Origin: Apoderus coryli
Taxonomy: Eukaryota > Arthropoda > Insecta > Coleoptera > Attelabidae
NCBI GenBank assembly: GCA_911728435.2
Contig: OU452199.1
Location: 40,187,253 to 40,251,252 of the forward strand
DNA length: 64,000 nucleotides
Direction of reading: 5' to 3'
Shown here: positions 10,784 to 23,217 of the stretch, in pieces
Layout of the letters: each line of letters begins with the position of its first letter
Position numbering within the stretch: the first letter of the stretch is position 1
Program-made: the position numbers and the translations under genes
The notes under the pieces: model-generated
Database searches by the model: none
What the model was told of the DNA's origin: nothing
Seen by the model: only the letters and a program-made list of their open reading frames with translations

Positions 10784-12237
10784 CACTTTTTACCATTTTT
10801 TAAATTATCAACGCTGGTCTATTAGGACCCCATTCTATAATAGGTGCTATTTATACAGGGTGTTACATTATCTTGTAGCATATTAAACTTACGTTTTTTT
10901 AAATGAATGACCCTAGATATTATTTTTGCTTGCGATTAAATGTTTTTGATATAATGTTTGTTTGCTCTAAAGTGCATAGTTATCTAGATATTAATTTTAA
11001 AAGTAAAAAAAACATGCCCCATTATATAAGCTATTTGCTATAGTTACGCCAATGCGTTTTGCAAATAGTAGGTACTTCATAAGATGTACAACATCCTGTA
11101 GTAAAATAATCCATTACACATTGGTTCGAAAAGCTAACCATTATACAGGGTGATCACATTTTGAAAAGCCATAAAAATCTTGATTTTTTCAAATGGCACA
11201 CCCTGTATATTATCTCAATATTAAAACGCCAACATTCTAACAGTTCAAAAAACAACATAAACGTTATTGCTTTAATAATAATTTTTTTTAGAAAAATTGG
11301 TATAAACACAAATGTACGAGTACTTGCTATGCTACTTTTACGTATTGTAGCAAACAACAATTATAATATTAAGAAGGCCGTGTAGTGCAAAATATATTAT
11401 TAATTGCAAAAATTACACTATTACAACAAAATCGAAGAATCTATTTACATTTTGAAAAACTTAAAACGTAAAAGTAATTAAAAAAAAAGTTATAACAAAT
11501 ATTCAAAGTGACGTCCATTTTCATAAACACAATGTTGAAGTCTATTTTCGTATGATCTCCAAACATTTCTAAGCATATCATTGCTTCATTTTTGAATAAA
11601 AAAAATTAAAGTATATATAAAATATTCCATGTCATTATGTTTTAATTACATTTAGCATAATAAAGATCATATAATTAGTACCTTAAAAAAATTACTGAGT
11701 CGAAAGAGTAATTTCAAGAAGAAGTTTTCCATGGTACCTATCTAGATATTTTAATAAAGTGAATAAAATATCAATAAAGTTAAAGTATTTTTCTGCATTT
11801 CCTGTTTTAAAATTTAACCTTAATGTATTTTTGTAAGGTAATACTATGTTTTTTAAATTTAATCGGTAATATTTGGTTTTCTAAAATATCTTTCTTTAAG
11901 TTCAATAAAATAAATTTGCAAGTTAACACAGACACATTTTTTTTATGGAATTTATTCATTTTCTGTTAGAAAATAAATAATTTGCCAAGTCTGCCGAAGA
12001 TTAGATTCACCACTAAAAATAAACTTTAATTCGCCGTGTTTCATAAACATTTACTTTTATCTGCCGGAGTTTGCCTATTCAGACAATATGAATTTTTAAA
12101 GCAGACCGTGCATGTCCATAATGCATCAGAATATGTTTTTTGTAAACGTCAACTTATTTGATGGATGTCAATATAGTTACAAATGTCAAACATCAGTTAA
12201 AAGTGTAGTTTTGAGGGTGTTATCGAGTTAAAAGTTA

Positions 12238-12600
12238 ATGTTAAAGATCAGTAGAAAGTGTCTTTCTGATAGTGTTATCGATTTAAAAGGTGATGAGCAT
12301 AGATTTTTAAGTAATTTGAAGCAGCAGCTTAAAGTATATGACGACGACTTCAAAAGACATATTTGCCTGTTTTTAAAAATAAGTGGAATCAAGTCGCACC
12401 ACAAAGATCGCTTTTATAAATACTTTGTTTGATACATGGCTTAACGGATTTGTCATATTCAAATAAATTAAATATTCTTTAAATGGAGCGAATTCGGCGG
12501 GTAAACCGACTAAGGAGATTGAGGAAAGTACAAAAAGAAGCAAACGTAGAAAAGTGTCAGACCTAGAAAAAAATAAATTAAAGATAGCTAACTCTTTAGG
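12238..12600 (+). other. Two short frames of unknown family inside the composite element
   Basis: 12238-12432 encodes a 64-residue Lys/Leu-rich peptide with no family I recognise. Near 12483-12603 an open stretch reads NGANSAGKPTKEIEESTKRS then KRRKVSDLEKNK. This basic, nuclear-signal-like segment resembles N-terminal parts of TE-derived insect proteins. They may be remnants of exons of the element's own gene. No start, splice site or catalytic motif decides this. Confidence 0.3.
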
Positions 12601-13865
12601 CTAAACAATTTTATTAAAAAAAGAATAAGTAAAAAGTAAATAATTGTTTGATTTCTATTTATTAAAATCTAGATAATAAACGATAGCCTTAGTGGCATAT
12701 TATATAATATGTTTAAGTTCGGTTATATCTGTTTTGGTTCTAAGATTACAAATCTTTACTACTACTTTACTATCTGAAAACCTCATGTTCGTCTAATCTG
12801 CTTTGGATTTAAATTTATGAAAATCCTCCCTTCATACCGTTCACCGACCCGACCCCCTAATCTTATTGTTTGTATTAAATTGTATTATGACCACAGATCA
12901 AATGATAAAACTGAAAACCAAATGTTCGTATCTGTTTTGGTTTCGCACTTATGAATTTACACCCCTCACCCAGCGTTTACGCCCAATTTTTGTATAATAT
13001 TGTATTGCCACCGAACCTATCACCGTGCCAAATTTTGATCAAAATCGGTTCACGGGAAGTTTCTGAAAAATGCATTAAAAGATTTGACAGGCACCTAGAC
13101 CAGCCCCAATGCTATTTTTATTCTAGCTGATAAATAATTTAAGTTTTATATTGTTTTTACTTTAAAAACTCTCAGCAAACTTATTTTACATTAGAACTCT
13201 GGATTTAAAAACAAACTAAATAGTTTTTGTATTTTGGCCGCATGCTCCCATATGACCTCATCCACTGTGCGTACGGTACGCTTAAAATGTGCAGGAGCTC
13301 CTTCCAATTGTAACCATAATTTTTACCTAACGTCTAGTGGACTTTATCCAAAATTAACCAAAAATCATGTTTTAAAAATCACTACACGGCCTTCTTAATA
13401 CAATCGTTGTTTGCGACAATACGCAAAAGTAGCATAGCAAGAAAATTTGTGTTTATACCAATTTTTCTAAACAAAATCGTTATTAAAGCAATAACTTTTA
13501 TGGTATTTTTTGAACCGATAGAATGTTGGCTTTTTAATAGTAAGATAATATACAGGGTGTGCCATTTGAAAATAGCAAGATTTTTTGGGTTTGCAAAATG
13601 TCATCACCCTGTATAAATGGCACCTATTTTAGTAGTCCTAATAGGTCGACAAAATTAGACGTTGAAAGAATTTTGAAAATCTGAATAGTTTTGCCAAGTC
13701 TAAGGTCACTCACCCTGTATATTTCAATGTATTTGATATTATGAATCTCTAGTTGTTTTTAAAAATCATTGATAAAGCTGCAATATAGCCTGCAAAACGC
13801 TGATAATTTAGAGTTTTACTTCCATGAGTCCTACAACCCAAGATAAAAAGTAATTCAACGTTATA

Positions 13866-15507
13866 CCACGTGTTTCAAAAAAAGCTGTCCAAAATTTGTG
13901 AGCGAATTGGGGACATTTAATCATGAAAAAAACCCAAATTGTAATTTTTCGAAAAGCCCTTATTTACAAAGATACAGGGTGTTAAAGATGACTGCCTGAG
14001 GACGATTTTTTTCAAATATTTTCGAAATGTGTAAAGATGATTTAACCAAATGTAGCATATTTATTCACCTAGTTAAATGTCGTAAACTGCCATGAAATTG
14101 AATGAAAAAGGATGACCATATGGGGGTAAACGGGGGGAACCCTTGCCTTAATGATAACCTAACTTCAATTCAATTGGCGAATAGAGGACGAGAAAAGCAA
14201 GAATTAACTGAGTATTTGATACCGTATATGGACCTCCTGGGAGTACTAAAGGACAGCGTTTGGGTTGTGTGGAGCGAAGAATGGAGGTCGGCTGGACGAA
14301 CTAAGGGTGTGAACTATGTTGCTATGGTGGAGAAACCATATAGAAGGGTATGGTTTAGAAGCTATAATAATAACAGAAAAGATTTAGTTACACTGTGCCG
14401 TATGAGGAGTAATCATTGTTTATCGGGAAAACATTTGAATAAGATTCATGTGAGGGACAGTGCGCTTTGTGAATGTGGTGAAGAAGAAACTTTACAACAT
14501 ATTTTTTTCGAATGTCCACAGTATCTTGCTCAAAGTAAAGAGTTGTATCAAGAACTTTCGGTTAGTGCTTTGGTGGCGCCGCTTTGGTTGGGTTCTGTAG
14601 TGCATGAATTGCTTTCGCCTAGAGTAGTTGAATTCGTAGGTTGCTTTTTGATAGCATGTAATTTGAGACTTTAGAGTGGGTTTGTGCTTCTGGTGTGGGA
14701 AAGATGAATAAGTGAAGGTTAAATTGGATCTTCTTATCTTTCAAGGTTTTGTGGCGGTTTGGGACTCACCCCTTGTGTTATCCGAACGAGTATAAAGGTG
14801 TTCAATCACCTCTGGCCAAATAGCCCTGGTAGCTGCGGCCAATAAAGAAGAGCAAATACATACCTACATACATAACCTAACTTTTTATCCTTGTAATTTT
14901 TATTCATTTTGTGTCAAAAATGTGATAAAATAAAGTTTTCTACATCAAAAAGGCATACTTCTTTTTTCTCGAAAAACTTAAAGGTTTTCGAAAAATTTGA
15001 GTTTGAAAATTTTAGGACAAAAGTGGTCCTTAGTACAAAGCATTAATAAAATTTTGGTTATTAAACTGTATTTCAATAATTTTATTCCTAAAATTTTCAA
15101 ACTCGAATTTCTCGAAAACCTTTAAGTTTTTCGAGAAAAAAGAAGTATGCATTTTTTATGTAGAAACCTTTATTTTATCACATTTTTGACAGAAAATTAA
15201 TGAAAATCACAAGGAAAAAAAGTTAGGTTATAATTAAAGCAAGGGTCCCCTCCGTTTACCCGCCTATGGTCATCCTTTTTTATTCAATTTTATGTCAGTT
15301 TACGACATTTAACTAGTTGAATAAATATTCTACATTTGGTTAATTCATCTTTACTCGTTTCGAAAATATTTCAAAAAAATCGTCTTTAACACCCTGTATC
15401 TTTGTAAATAAGGACTTTTCGAAAAATTACAATTTGGGTTTTTTTTTCATGATGAGATGGCCCCAATCCGCTCACAAATTTTGGCCAGCTTTTTTGGAAA
15501 CACCTTG
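13866..15507. mobile_element. Palindromic MITE (CAAGGTGTTTC family), split by a retroelement
   Basis: Flanked by TA at 13864-13865 and 15508-15509, with ends CCACGTGTTTC and CAAGGTGTTTCC in inverse orientation. Arms of about 430 bp match the uninterrupted copy at 20542-21488. A 707-bp retroelement (14165-14871) splits the left arm with an 11-bp target duplication. No coding region belongs to the MITE itself. Confidence 0.8.
14165..14871 (+). pseudogene. Non-LTR retrotransposon 3' fragment (I/R1-like) with 11-bp target duplication
   Basis: ATAACCTAACT occurs at 14154-14164 and 14872-14882, and only once in the empty MITE copy at 20840, so the insert limits are exact. It encodes the end of a polyprotein: remains of RNase H, then WFRSYNNNRKDLVTLCRMRS and the knuckle SALCECGEEETLQHIFFECP, ending at 14674. 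A 3' UTR follows and ends with AATAAAGAAG near the 3' end, with no long poly(A). The frame upstream of 14165 is MITE sequence, so the ATG at 14102 is not the real start. Confidence 0.8.
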
Positions 15508-16455
15508 TATTATGTTTTGTTTTGAAAGTTTTGATGTAAAGTAATTAAATTTATAATGAGATATTATGCTTGAAAATTTATTAAAGCAAAATGATAAATT
15601 CTAATGTAAAACATTGATGAGTTTTGAGTTTTTTTTTTTCATTCATGAGAAGAACAACGTGTAAAATCACCAGCATAGCACCCTGCAATTAGTGTTATTT
15701 TTTAAATTTCTCAGCATTATATGATTGAGCTGTAACGACTTGATTATAATTTTGACAGCTAATTATTATTCGACTGAAAATGATGAATATTATCATGATT
15801 ATTATAAATTGCCGTCTGGTACAGTTGAAATATAAGAATAGATGTTAATAAATGAACAGATGGTCATGTAACAAATTGGTTTCTGTGGTTTTCTTTTATA
15901 ATAATCTATTCTCCATATTGTATTTAATTTATTTCGTCTTGGCTCTTGATTTCGTTGAAACAGATATCAACGCAAAAAATACTTACTTTGATTAAGATTT
16001 TTATGGTCTATGGATTCTAAACGATCGTTTTTATTTTATTTTTAAAGAAACAGCGCGAGATTGTTATAATTTGAAGTTAGAGAACTAATCAAAAATTGTA
16101 AGGTTGTCCTGTCTTGCCTTGCTACCCCGTTCTCCAGGTTCACGCCATCAGGACGCTTATCCGCCTTACACACTGTTTACCTCTTCTCCTATAAATAAGA
16201 GAACCTTTAAAGGTCGTAAGGCCTTTATCATCTTGCAAGTCTTTAATGTTCAATTCTCTATCTTCTTGTCTAATTGCTTCTCACGATAATGAATGGTTTC
16301 CGATGAACATCCGCATTGATCCGGTTGATGGTTGATCATTATTCTAGGGCTTGCGCGACTCTGTACCTTTTTCTAGCCCTGTTCTTGTCTGGGATCTTTA
16401 ATTTGATCTCTACTGGATTGTGCTCTCTTCTTGGGCGGTGCATTAATAGCATATG
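15508..16455. other. No gene seen
   Basis: AT-rich to about 16080, then a more GC-balanced stretch (16100-16450) that contains a 61-codon open frame without recognisable motifs. No repeat partner in the window. Confidence 0.4.
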
Positions 16456-17790
16456 TGATTCATAGTACGTAAACCTAAGGGACAATCTTCCAATGGCATA
16501 ATTTCCTGCGGTGTGCCTCAGGGCTCTATTTTAGGACCTATACTGTGTGCTATACATACATGCGATGAGATTATGCGATACCGTGGTCTTATCACACTTT
16601 AACTATTCTGATGTGTTGTATGGTCCTTGTTTAGACAGTGTTGATGCTTTGAGGATAGAAAGGATACAAAAGTCATGCCTTCGCTTCGCGTTGGCATTAG
16701 GAAATTTTTGCCTGTATCATATAAATTAAAATCTGCCAACTGGCTAAATATGAACAAAAGGCTATACGAAAAAATTAAGTTCAGAACCGATGTGCACACT
16801 TTGAACTTGAGATTTAGGGGTTTGATCTCACCACCGTCTCATATGACGTCTATGTTTCAGCGGTTCTTTACATATAACGTCTACTACAATGGACTCCCCG
16901 AGATATATAAAAGTATGTCATTAATTAATAATTTGCGATACGCAGATGACACAGTTATAATTGCCGACAGTCCAGAAGCATTACAACGGCTACTTGACAA
17001 AATAACATCTGAAGGAGACCAACTATCACTGCGGATAAATATCGATAAAACGAAAATGATGGTTGTAAGCAAAACACCGGCGGCCCGAACAAACCTCCTC
17101 ATATATGGAAAACCTATTGAATGTGTTTCAAAGTTTAAATACCTCGGTCATTGGATTACTGAAGACCTAAATCCAGACACGGAAATAATTTGTCGAATAG
17201 AACAAGCCAGGAAAACATTCCTCAGTATGAAGAAACTATTGACTAACTCAAGCCTTAACTTAAAACTAAGGTACCGCTTTGTTAAGGGCTATGTCTATTC
17301 CGTCTTATTATATGGGACCGAAACATGGACCCTTAAAGTCAATACCCTCAACAAACTGGAAGCGTTCGAAATGTGGATTTTCAGAAGACTTCTAAAGATA
17401 CCTTGGATCGCACATATCACCAACGCTGAGGTCTTGAATAGAATGGGCAGAGACAGAGAACTCCTTACCATAATAAAACGAAGGAAAACTGCATATCTTG
17501 GTCACATACTTCGCAACACAAAGTACCAATTCCTGAAAGTAATAATGGAAAGGAAAATCGAAGGGAAACGGGGCGTAGGCAGGAAAAAACATTCATGGCT
17601 CAAAAACATCAGGGACTGGACAAACCTAGACGCCCATACACTATTTAGAGCCGCACAGAACCGAGAAGAGTTCGTTATAATTGTTGCCAACATTCATTGA
17701 AATGGATATGGCACTTTAAGAAGAAGATGTCATTCCGTAAATTTAAATCCAAGTTTAAGAAATCTATGTTGTCTTCAATATAAGCCGATC
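16456..17790 (+). pseudogene. Jockey-like retrotransposon relic split by an RTE-like insertion
   Basis: 16495-16545 reads [13 protein letters not shown], the RT motif before the catalytic loop. The YxDD region is deleted. After a frameshift comes LSHFNYSDVLYGPCLD, then YEKIKFRTDVHTLNLRFRG and RFFTYNVYYNGLPEIYKSMS. There the frame is broken by the insertion 16923-17726. Beyond it the same frame resumes as SFRKFKSKFKKSMLSSI and a stop at about 17780. A 3' UTR ending in ATT repeats follows at 18035-18063. The continuous C-terminal sequence across the insert proves the nesting. Confidence 0.8.
16923..17726 (+). pseudogene. RTE-like retrotransposon 3' fragment with 8-bp target duplication
   Basis: ATGTCATT flanks the insert at 16915-16922 and 17727-17734. 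Its open frame starts inside the RT: LRYADDTVIIADSP (catalytic YADD), LRINIDKTKMMVVSK, KFKYLGHWIT, SVLLYGTETWTL, EAFEMWIFRRLLKIPW, GHILRN and GKRGVGRKKHSWLKNIRDW, up to the stop at 17698-17700. This is the RTE/BovB-type C-terminal arrangement. The 3' end reads TTTAAGAAGA. The long frame from 16675 is a fusion of Jockey-like and RTE-like codons, not one protein. No frameshift is seen inside the insert, suggesting it is young. Confidence 0.8.
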
Positions 17791-18459
17791 TTTTATATTT
17801 GTTTAACATATTATTATCTATAATAACAATGTTGCTCTTCACTCGGTTACAGACTTGGCAATCGTATTGTGATTTTGTCTACTTTTATGTGTACTATTAT
17901 GTGATTTTTTTTCGTACAGGAATTTAGTTTAATAATTGTAGCAAGATGTGTTATATTATTTCGTATTTTTGTTTTTAGGATTGGAACTTAGACCTTTTTA
18001 AAATTGTATTTCTAAATCATTTTGTAGCTTATTTATATTACAATAAATTATTATTATTATTATAGTTTTAAGTGCGAAAGTGCGTTATAAATTTTCATTG
18101 CAAAACTATTCAAGAAGTTCAACGATTTGAAGAAGGTGATCATCATCATTGGGATGGATGGAATGTTTAATCTCGTACATGGACTGAAGGAATCCCTCAG
18201 GAAAATTGACCAGCATATTTATACGGATATTTCGAAGACCCTTAATAGGACTCACCACCAAATAGTTAAATATACGATGAATAGGATCGAATATCAATCC
18301 TATTAGCGATATAAAAACAGTTTTGTTTCATTGAGTACAATTTTTCTCTTTTTTTTTTTTTTTGATTTCTTGAATCTTCTTCTTTTTAATTACGTTTTGA
18401 CTTTGTTGACTTGATTGAAACTGTATAATTTAATTTCATGACAATTTTTTCCGCCTTTT
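17791..18459. other. 3' UTR remains and unassigned DNA
   Basis: 17791-18063 is the 3' UTR of the Jockey-like element, ending in TTATTATTATTATTATA. 18064-18459 contains a 63-codon minus frame without known motifs and a T-rich stretch. Nothing further is supported. Confidence 0.45.
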
Positions 18460-18464
18460 TTTTT

Positions 18465-18506
18465 CTTCGACGTTTCGATAGGCTGTGCTATCTTCTTCAG
18501 GAACTA
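18465..18506 (-). ncRNA. Hammerhead-ribozyme-like motif (PLE type)
   Basis: Minus strand: CTGAAGA (18500-18494; position 7 of the box is variable in hammerheads), one extra A, then a perfect 5-bp stem II GATAG/CTATC. This is followed by GAAAC (18476-18472) continuing to GTC. ACGT palindrome present. Stem I can form GAA/TTC at the predicted cleavage point. The motif abuts the truncated end of the mariner at 18510. Confidence 0.55.
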
Positions 18507-18509
18507 AAA

Positions 18510-19655
18510 CATGCATGCGTTTGAACCAATTGTCGAAGCACTTTTGCCACTCTGATTGAGGTATCTTCAAACATGCATTCTGAATGCAGCAACCGCTTCT
18601 TCAGGTGTCGAAAAACGTTGACCTCTCAGTTTGTACAGGAATAAAAAGAAGTCATTCGATGCCAAGTCGGGACAATACGGCGGATGACTTAACAAATCGA
18701 TGTTTTGGGTGCTCAAAAATGCAGTTGTTTGAGCCGATGTGTGAAAGCTCGCATTGTCGTGGTGAAGAGTGAACCGTCTTCGGCGGTTGGATTTCTTGGA
18801 AGACAACTGGCAAACAAATGGTTGCGTACCACTCAGAATTGACTGTTCTGCGTTGTTCTAGTGGTACGGTTGCGACATGTCCAGTTTTTCCGCAAAGACA
18901 GGCGACCATTTGCTTGGAAGTGCTTCGTGCGCGAACAACTTTTGTTGGATTTGACTCATCTTGAAACACCCATACAGTCGACTGCTGTTTACTTCGGGCT
19001 CATACGCGTAAATCCACGATTCATCACCTAACACGATGTTGACGTGTTTCGAAGCAACGCGATCGTATTTTTTGGGCATTTCTTTCGACCAATCGACACG
19101 AGCCTTTTTTTGAGCGATTGACAACTTGCGTGGGATCCAGTGCGAACAAATTTTTTTGACAGTCAAATTTTTATGCAATATTGAATGTATGCTGGTCCCA
19201 CTAATGCCTAAGGTTGTCTCAATCTCTTGATTGGTCACATGACGTTCTTGCAATATCAGTTCGCGCACAGCATCAATGGTTTTCAGAATAACAACTGATT
19301 TTGGACGACCTTCACGAAATTCGTCTTGGAGTGAACTATGACCACGATTGAATTCACCATACCATCGATAAACACTGGTCCTTCATTGAGCTTCATGGCC
19401 AAAAATTGAATTAAGTTCAACCATGCACTGCTGCTGAGTTAATCCAAGTCGAAAGTTGTAAAAAATAATCGCACGAAAATGTTCACGATTTAATTCCATT
19501 TTTGGGCCGAGATGAATCTTTTAAGTTACTGCAAACAACACAAAACGTTCTGAGTACGTATAACCTCAAAAATGTCCAACATTACGATAGAGCTGTCAGT
19601 TACCAGATTGCAACACCAGGGTTGCCAAATCACGAAATATAAAAGGCAACCCTCG
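18510..19655 (-). pseudogene. Mariner transposon, transposase with stop and frameshifts
   Basis: The right end is TA-flanked (19656-19657) with terminal repeat CGAGGGTTGCCTTTTATA. The gene starts at 19499 (MELNREHFRAIIFYNFRLG). An in-frame TGA follows EAQ in the first helix-turn-helix. The frame then runs RELILQERHVTNQEIETTLG, IPRKLSIAQKKARVDW and LGDESWIYAYEPE (first catalytic Asp). After frameshifts come LHHDNASFHTS (second Asp) and HPPYCPDLASNDFFLF (third Asp, D,D34D spacing), so the catalytic triad is preserved in pieces. The left end and its terminal repeat are missing at the junction with the ribozyme-like motif. A cytoplasmically expressed, nuclear-acting cut-and-paste enzyme is the known function of the family; this copy cannot encode it. 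Confidence 0.85.
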
Positions 19656-19657
19656 TA

Positions 19658-20541
19658 CCGAGTTGTGATGGGAGGGCCAGCCAATTAGTGTTGTTATTTC
19701 AGATAGCAGAGCCATACTCGACTTGAAATTTTTTCGACTTTACACTGTAATTTAATATAATAGACTATTTTTTTTTGTGTGTACCTTCCATAAATTTAGT
19801 TTTGTAAACCTTTTTCCAACGATTATACCTTTCAAGCTGACGCCTGTGAATTTTTGTCGGCATTACATTTTATAATTGGGCTGTCAAATTACAGAAAAAT
19901 ATAGTCGTATAGGTAGAGGGTATTTATTCGTTCTTCTGGTAACATACAAATTGCATCATGGCGAGTAATAATCGGACTGTTGATTATCACAGAGGGAGAA
20001 AGAGAAAACTGAAGATCAAAGCGTACCGATGTATGCCGCTTATAAAGACATAACTTGTGCGTGAAAAGCTCAAACTCCACAAAGTTATTACGGTATGCGC
20101 AACGTGAATTAAGCCAGTGGCGGCGGATATTATGTATTTACTAAGTTTGGTTATTAAGAAATAATGGGGGGGCGAATTCTTGTCGTGGATACGGTAATAC
20201 ATAATGCTTTTGGCAGCTATGCTTGGTTAAGTTTGATTTGTCAAATGATTTTATAAGTGTGTATTTTCGTGCCAACATACTTTACCTCCCCTTCGAAGCC
20301 AAGGTATGGTAAAAATAAAATTGCAAACAATAATTATTCAATAATTAATATTATATGGTCTGAACTCATCATTATTAATCATTAATTTCTGTGAAAATTA
20401 TTTAATTGTAACATACCGGGTGAACCAAAAGTTTTTCAGTCGTCTGGATGCATGCATCTTGCACCATACCTAGTTGTCTTTTGTTTCCTTGTACAGGGTG
20501 TTTCAAAAAGACACTGCAATATTAAGGGGGTAATTTCTCAG
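19658..20541. other. No gene seen
   Basis: Unassigned DNA with a short G-run and a GGCGGCGG segment near 20115-20125. The end TACAGGGTGTTTCAAAAAG at 20488 resembles the terminus of another TA-flanked element, but no partner end was found. Confidence 0.4.
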
Positions 20542-21488
20542 CAAGGTGTTTCTAAAAAGGCTGGCCAAAATTTGTCAGCGAATTGGGCACATCTAATCAT
20601 GAAAAAAACCTAAATTGTAATTTTTCGAAAAGTCCTTATTTACAAAAATACAGGGTGTTAAAGATGACTGCCTGAGGACGATTTTTTTGAAATATTTTCG
20701 AAACGAGTAAAGATGAATTAACCAAATGTAGCACCTTTATTCACCTAGTTAAATGTCGTAAACTGACTTGAAATTGAGTAAAAAAGTATGACCATAGGCG
20801 GGTAAAAGGGGGGGACCCTTGCCTTAATTATAACCTAACTTTTTTTCCTTGTGATTTTTATTAATTTTGTGTCAAAAATGTGATAAAATAAAGTTTTCTA
20901 CATAAAAAAGGCATACTTCTTTTATCTCGAAAAACTTAAACGTTTTCGAGAAATTCGAATTTGAAAATTTTAGGACAAAACTAAAATTATTGAAATACAG
21001 TTTGCTAACGAAAAGTTTTCCGAAATTTTATTAATGCTGTTTACTAAGGATCAGTTTTGTCCTAAAATTTTCAAACTCGAATTCCTCGAAAACCTTTAAG
21101 TTTTTCGAGAAAAAAAAAGTATGCCTTTTTTATGTAGAAAACTTTATTTTATCACATTTTGGACACAAAATGAATAAAAATCACTAGGAAAAAAAGTTAG
21201 GTTGTAATTAAGGCAAGGGTCCCCCCCGTTTACCCGCCTATGGCCATCCTTTTTTATTCAATTTCATGTAAGTTTACGACATTTAACTAGGTGAATAAAT
21301 ATGCTGCATTTGGTTAATTCATCTTTACTCGTTTCGAAAATATTTCAAAAAAATCGTCATCAGGCAGTCATCTTTAACACCCTGTATCTTTGTAAATAAG
21401 GACTTTTCGAAAAATTAGAGTTTAGGTTTTTTTCATGATTATCTGTCCCCAATTCGCTCACAAATTTTGAGAGACAAAAGAGACACCG
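20542..21488. mobile_element. Palindromic MITE (CAAGGTGTTTC family), uninterrupted copy
   Basis: Ends CAAGGTGTTTC at 20542 and inverse GGTGTCTC at 21488. Left and right halves are inverted copies over about 430 bp (for example TAACCTAACT near 20845 against AGTTAGGTTG near 21197), with the centre near 21015. No coding capacity. This copy supplies the empty-site reference for the retroelement in 13866-15507. Confidence 0.8.
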
Positions 21489-21827
21489 TATTTCATTGTC
21501 CTGATGATGGTCTAATAAAAGGCCAAAAAGTCGGCGAATTGAATATTCTTTAAGAGACCTAAAACCAGCTATAGCAAATAATAATTAATTATAACGCTAC
21601 AAACCTTAAGCAGCACGAAATTTACCTAAAGTTTGTGTATTAGTCATAATTTTTATTATTAAACACAACAGTGGGCTAAGAACTTAAGGCGAACCATACA
21701 CGCAAGATGAAGCAGTAAATAATAACTGAGATTGTTGGCTTTCTTTATTTTTATTTTAACAAAATTAACAAAATGCAACTTCTTACAATTATTTTTAGGT
21801 TAACTGTTACACTTATGTCAATTGTCA

Positions 21828-23209
21828 AAACTCTGTCCCTTGAGTAGATAAGGTTTACAGACATATCTAAATGTAATGCCAAGGTGGTAAATCTTGTATA
21901 TACGGATTTTCGTAAGGCATTTAACCGCATTGACCATTATATATACTCTTGAAGCATTTAGATAGGATTGGTTTTTCCAATGAGCTTGTTAAGCTGTTTG
22001 AAACTTACCTTGTCGATCGCATGCAGTTTGTTGAGTGTGAAGGTTATAAGTCCAGAAAGTTTGCTTCAACATCAGGTGTGCCACAGGGATCAAACCTTGG
22101 CCCACTATTGTTTAACATCTTTATTACTGATCTTGTTGAAATTATAGAATGTCCCAAATTGGCTTATGCTGATGATCTAAAGATATTTTGTAGGATTGAC
22201 TCCATAGAGGACTGCGTGGTACTCCAAAACGCACTGCGAGTTGTCGACAACTGGTGCAATCGAAATAAGCTCTATTTGAACATTTCTAAATGTAATGTTG
22301 TTAGCTTTCACAGAGTGAAAATCCCAGTAATTTGGAATTACACTATTGGAGCTGTACCCATTGAAAGACTTTCGCAGGTTCGAGACTTGGGTGTATTGTT
22401 TGATGAAGCTTTAACCATTGTTCCCCACTATGAGCACTTGTCCGCATCTGCATCCCGTATGTTGGGGTTTGTGATCAGAAACACTAAAAAGTTTAGAAAT
22501 ATTTCAACCATTAAATTATTATATTTTTCATTTGTGCGGGCTAGACTTGAGTATTATTCGATCGTGTGGAATCCCTTGTATCAGTGCCATGCACTTGCAT
22601 TAGAGTCTGTGCAGAGGCGATTCGTAAAGTATTTATATTTTAGGGAGTTTGGAGTATATCCAGCGAGGGGTGCAGATCACGATGTCCTGCTTTCAACATT
22701 TGACATTACATCTTTGTGGATGCGGCGAATGGTCTCTTCCGTCAGGTTTTTGTATAATTTATTGCATAATAAAATCGATTGTGCGTTTCTTCTTGGCTGT
22801 CTTCGGTTTCGTATTCCTAGAACTGAGTCGAGGTCTGATAACACCTTTTATCTCAGCATGGCTAGATCCAATGTTTTGCGGCAGAGCCCTGTATATTTTA
22901 TCTGCTCCGTTTTTAATGACTATTGTGCGGGGTCGGATATTGGTGTGGATTCTCTGTCTGGTATTTTGAGCCACATGAATGTTTAATTTTTGTAGTTGAT
23001 TATTTTTCTTTAAAACGTTGTACTTAATTATAATTGTTTACTGATAAGATTTAGCATTTTTAACTGATTTGTATAATTGTGAATTTGTCGTTTTTGTTTT
23101 TTATTTAAGTTTCAAATTGTAATTTTATTCTAGACATGAATTTGAATTTTCTGAAAGTGGGTCTTGTTACCTGTTGAAAATAAAGAGCTTTATTATTATT
23201 ATTATTATT
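21828..23209 (+). pseudogene. CR1/Jockey-like retrotransposon, RT to 3' end
   Basis: AATTGTCA flanks it at 21820-21827 and 23210-23217. The RT begins within the fingers: VYTDFRKAFNRIDHY (motif with the first catalytic Asp), then a frameshift near 21945, then an unbroken frame to 22986. That frame holds SGVPQGSNLGPLLFN, LAYADDLKIF (22164-22175 encode YADD), LYLNISKCNVVSFHR, RDLGVLFDE, and a C-terminal region with VWNPLY and ARSNVLRQSPVYF. A 3' UTR with AATAAAGAGC and an ATT-repeat tail ends the copy. It lacks endonuclease and ORF1 and is 5'-truncated. With only one break in the RT it is among the least decayed non-LTR copies here. Confidence 0.85.
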
Positions 23210-23217
23210 AATTGTCA

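Larger units (their letters stand above)
8867..13695. mobile_element. Composite DNA element with interrupted long inverted repeats
   Basis: 8867-8930 (GGCAAAACTATTGAGATTTT...) is the inverted copy of 13639-13695. 10817-10868 matches the inverse of 13600-13655. 11140-11395 matches the inverse of 13372-13630. The first two left-hand blocks are adjacent in the right arm, so a second element (8951-10783) has been inserted into the left arm. The centre holds only short frames (see 12238-12600). Its superfamily cannot be told from the ends. Confidence 0.6.

Noticed and set aside
14102..14164. Start codon of the 190-residue frame
   Set aside because: These bases belong to the MITE arm and the target duplication, not to the retroelement.
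16675..17700. A single 341-residue protein
   Set aside because: The frame fuses Jockey-like codons to an RTE-like insertion; the 8-bp duplication and the resumed frame after the insert show it is chimeric by accident.
22649..22969. 106-residue hydrophobic frame
   Set aside because: It overlaps the RT-element coding frame in another register and is a shadow.
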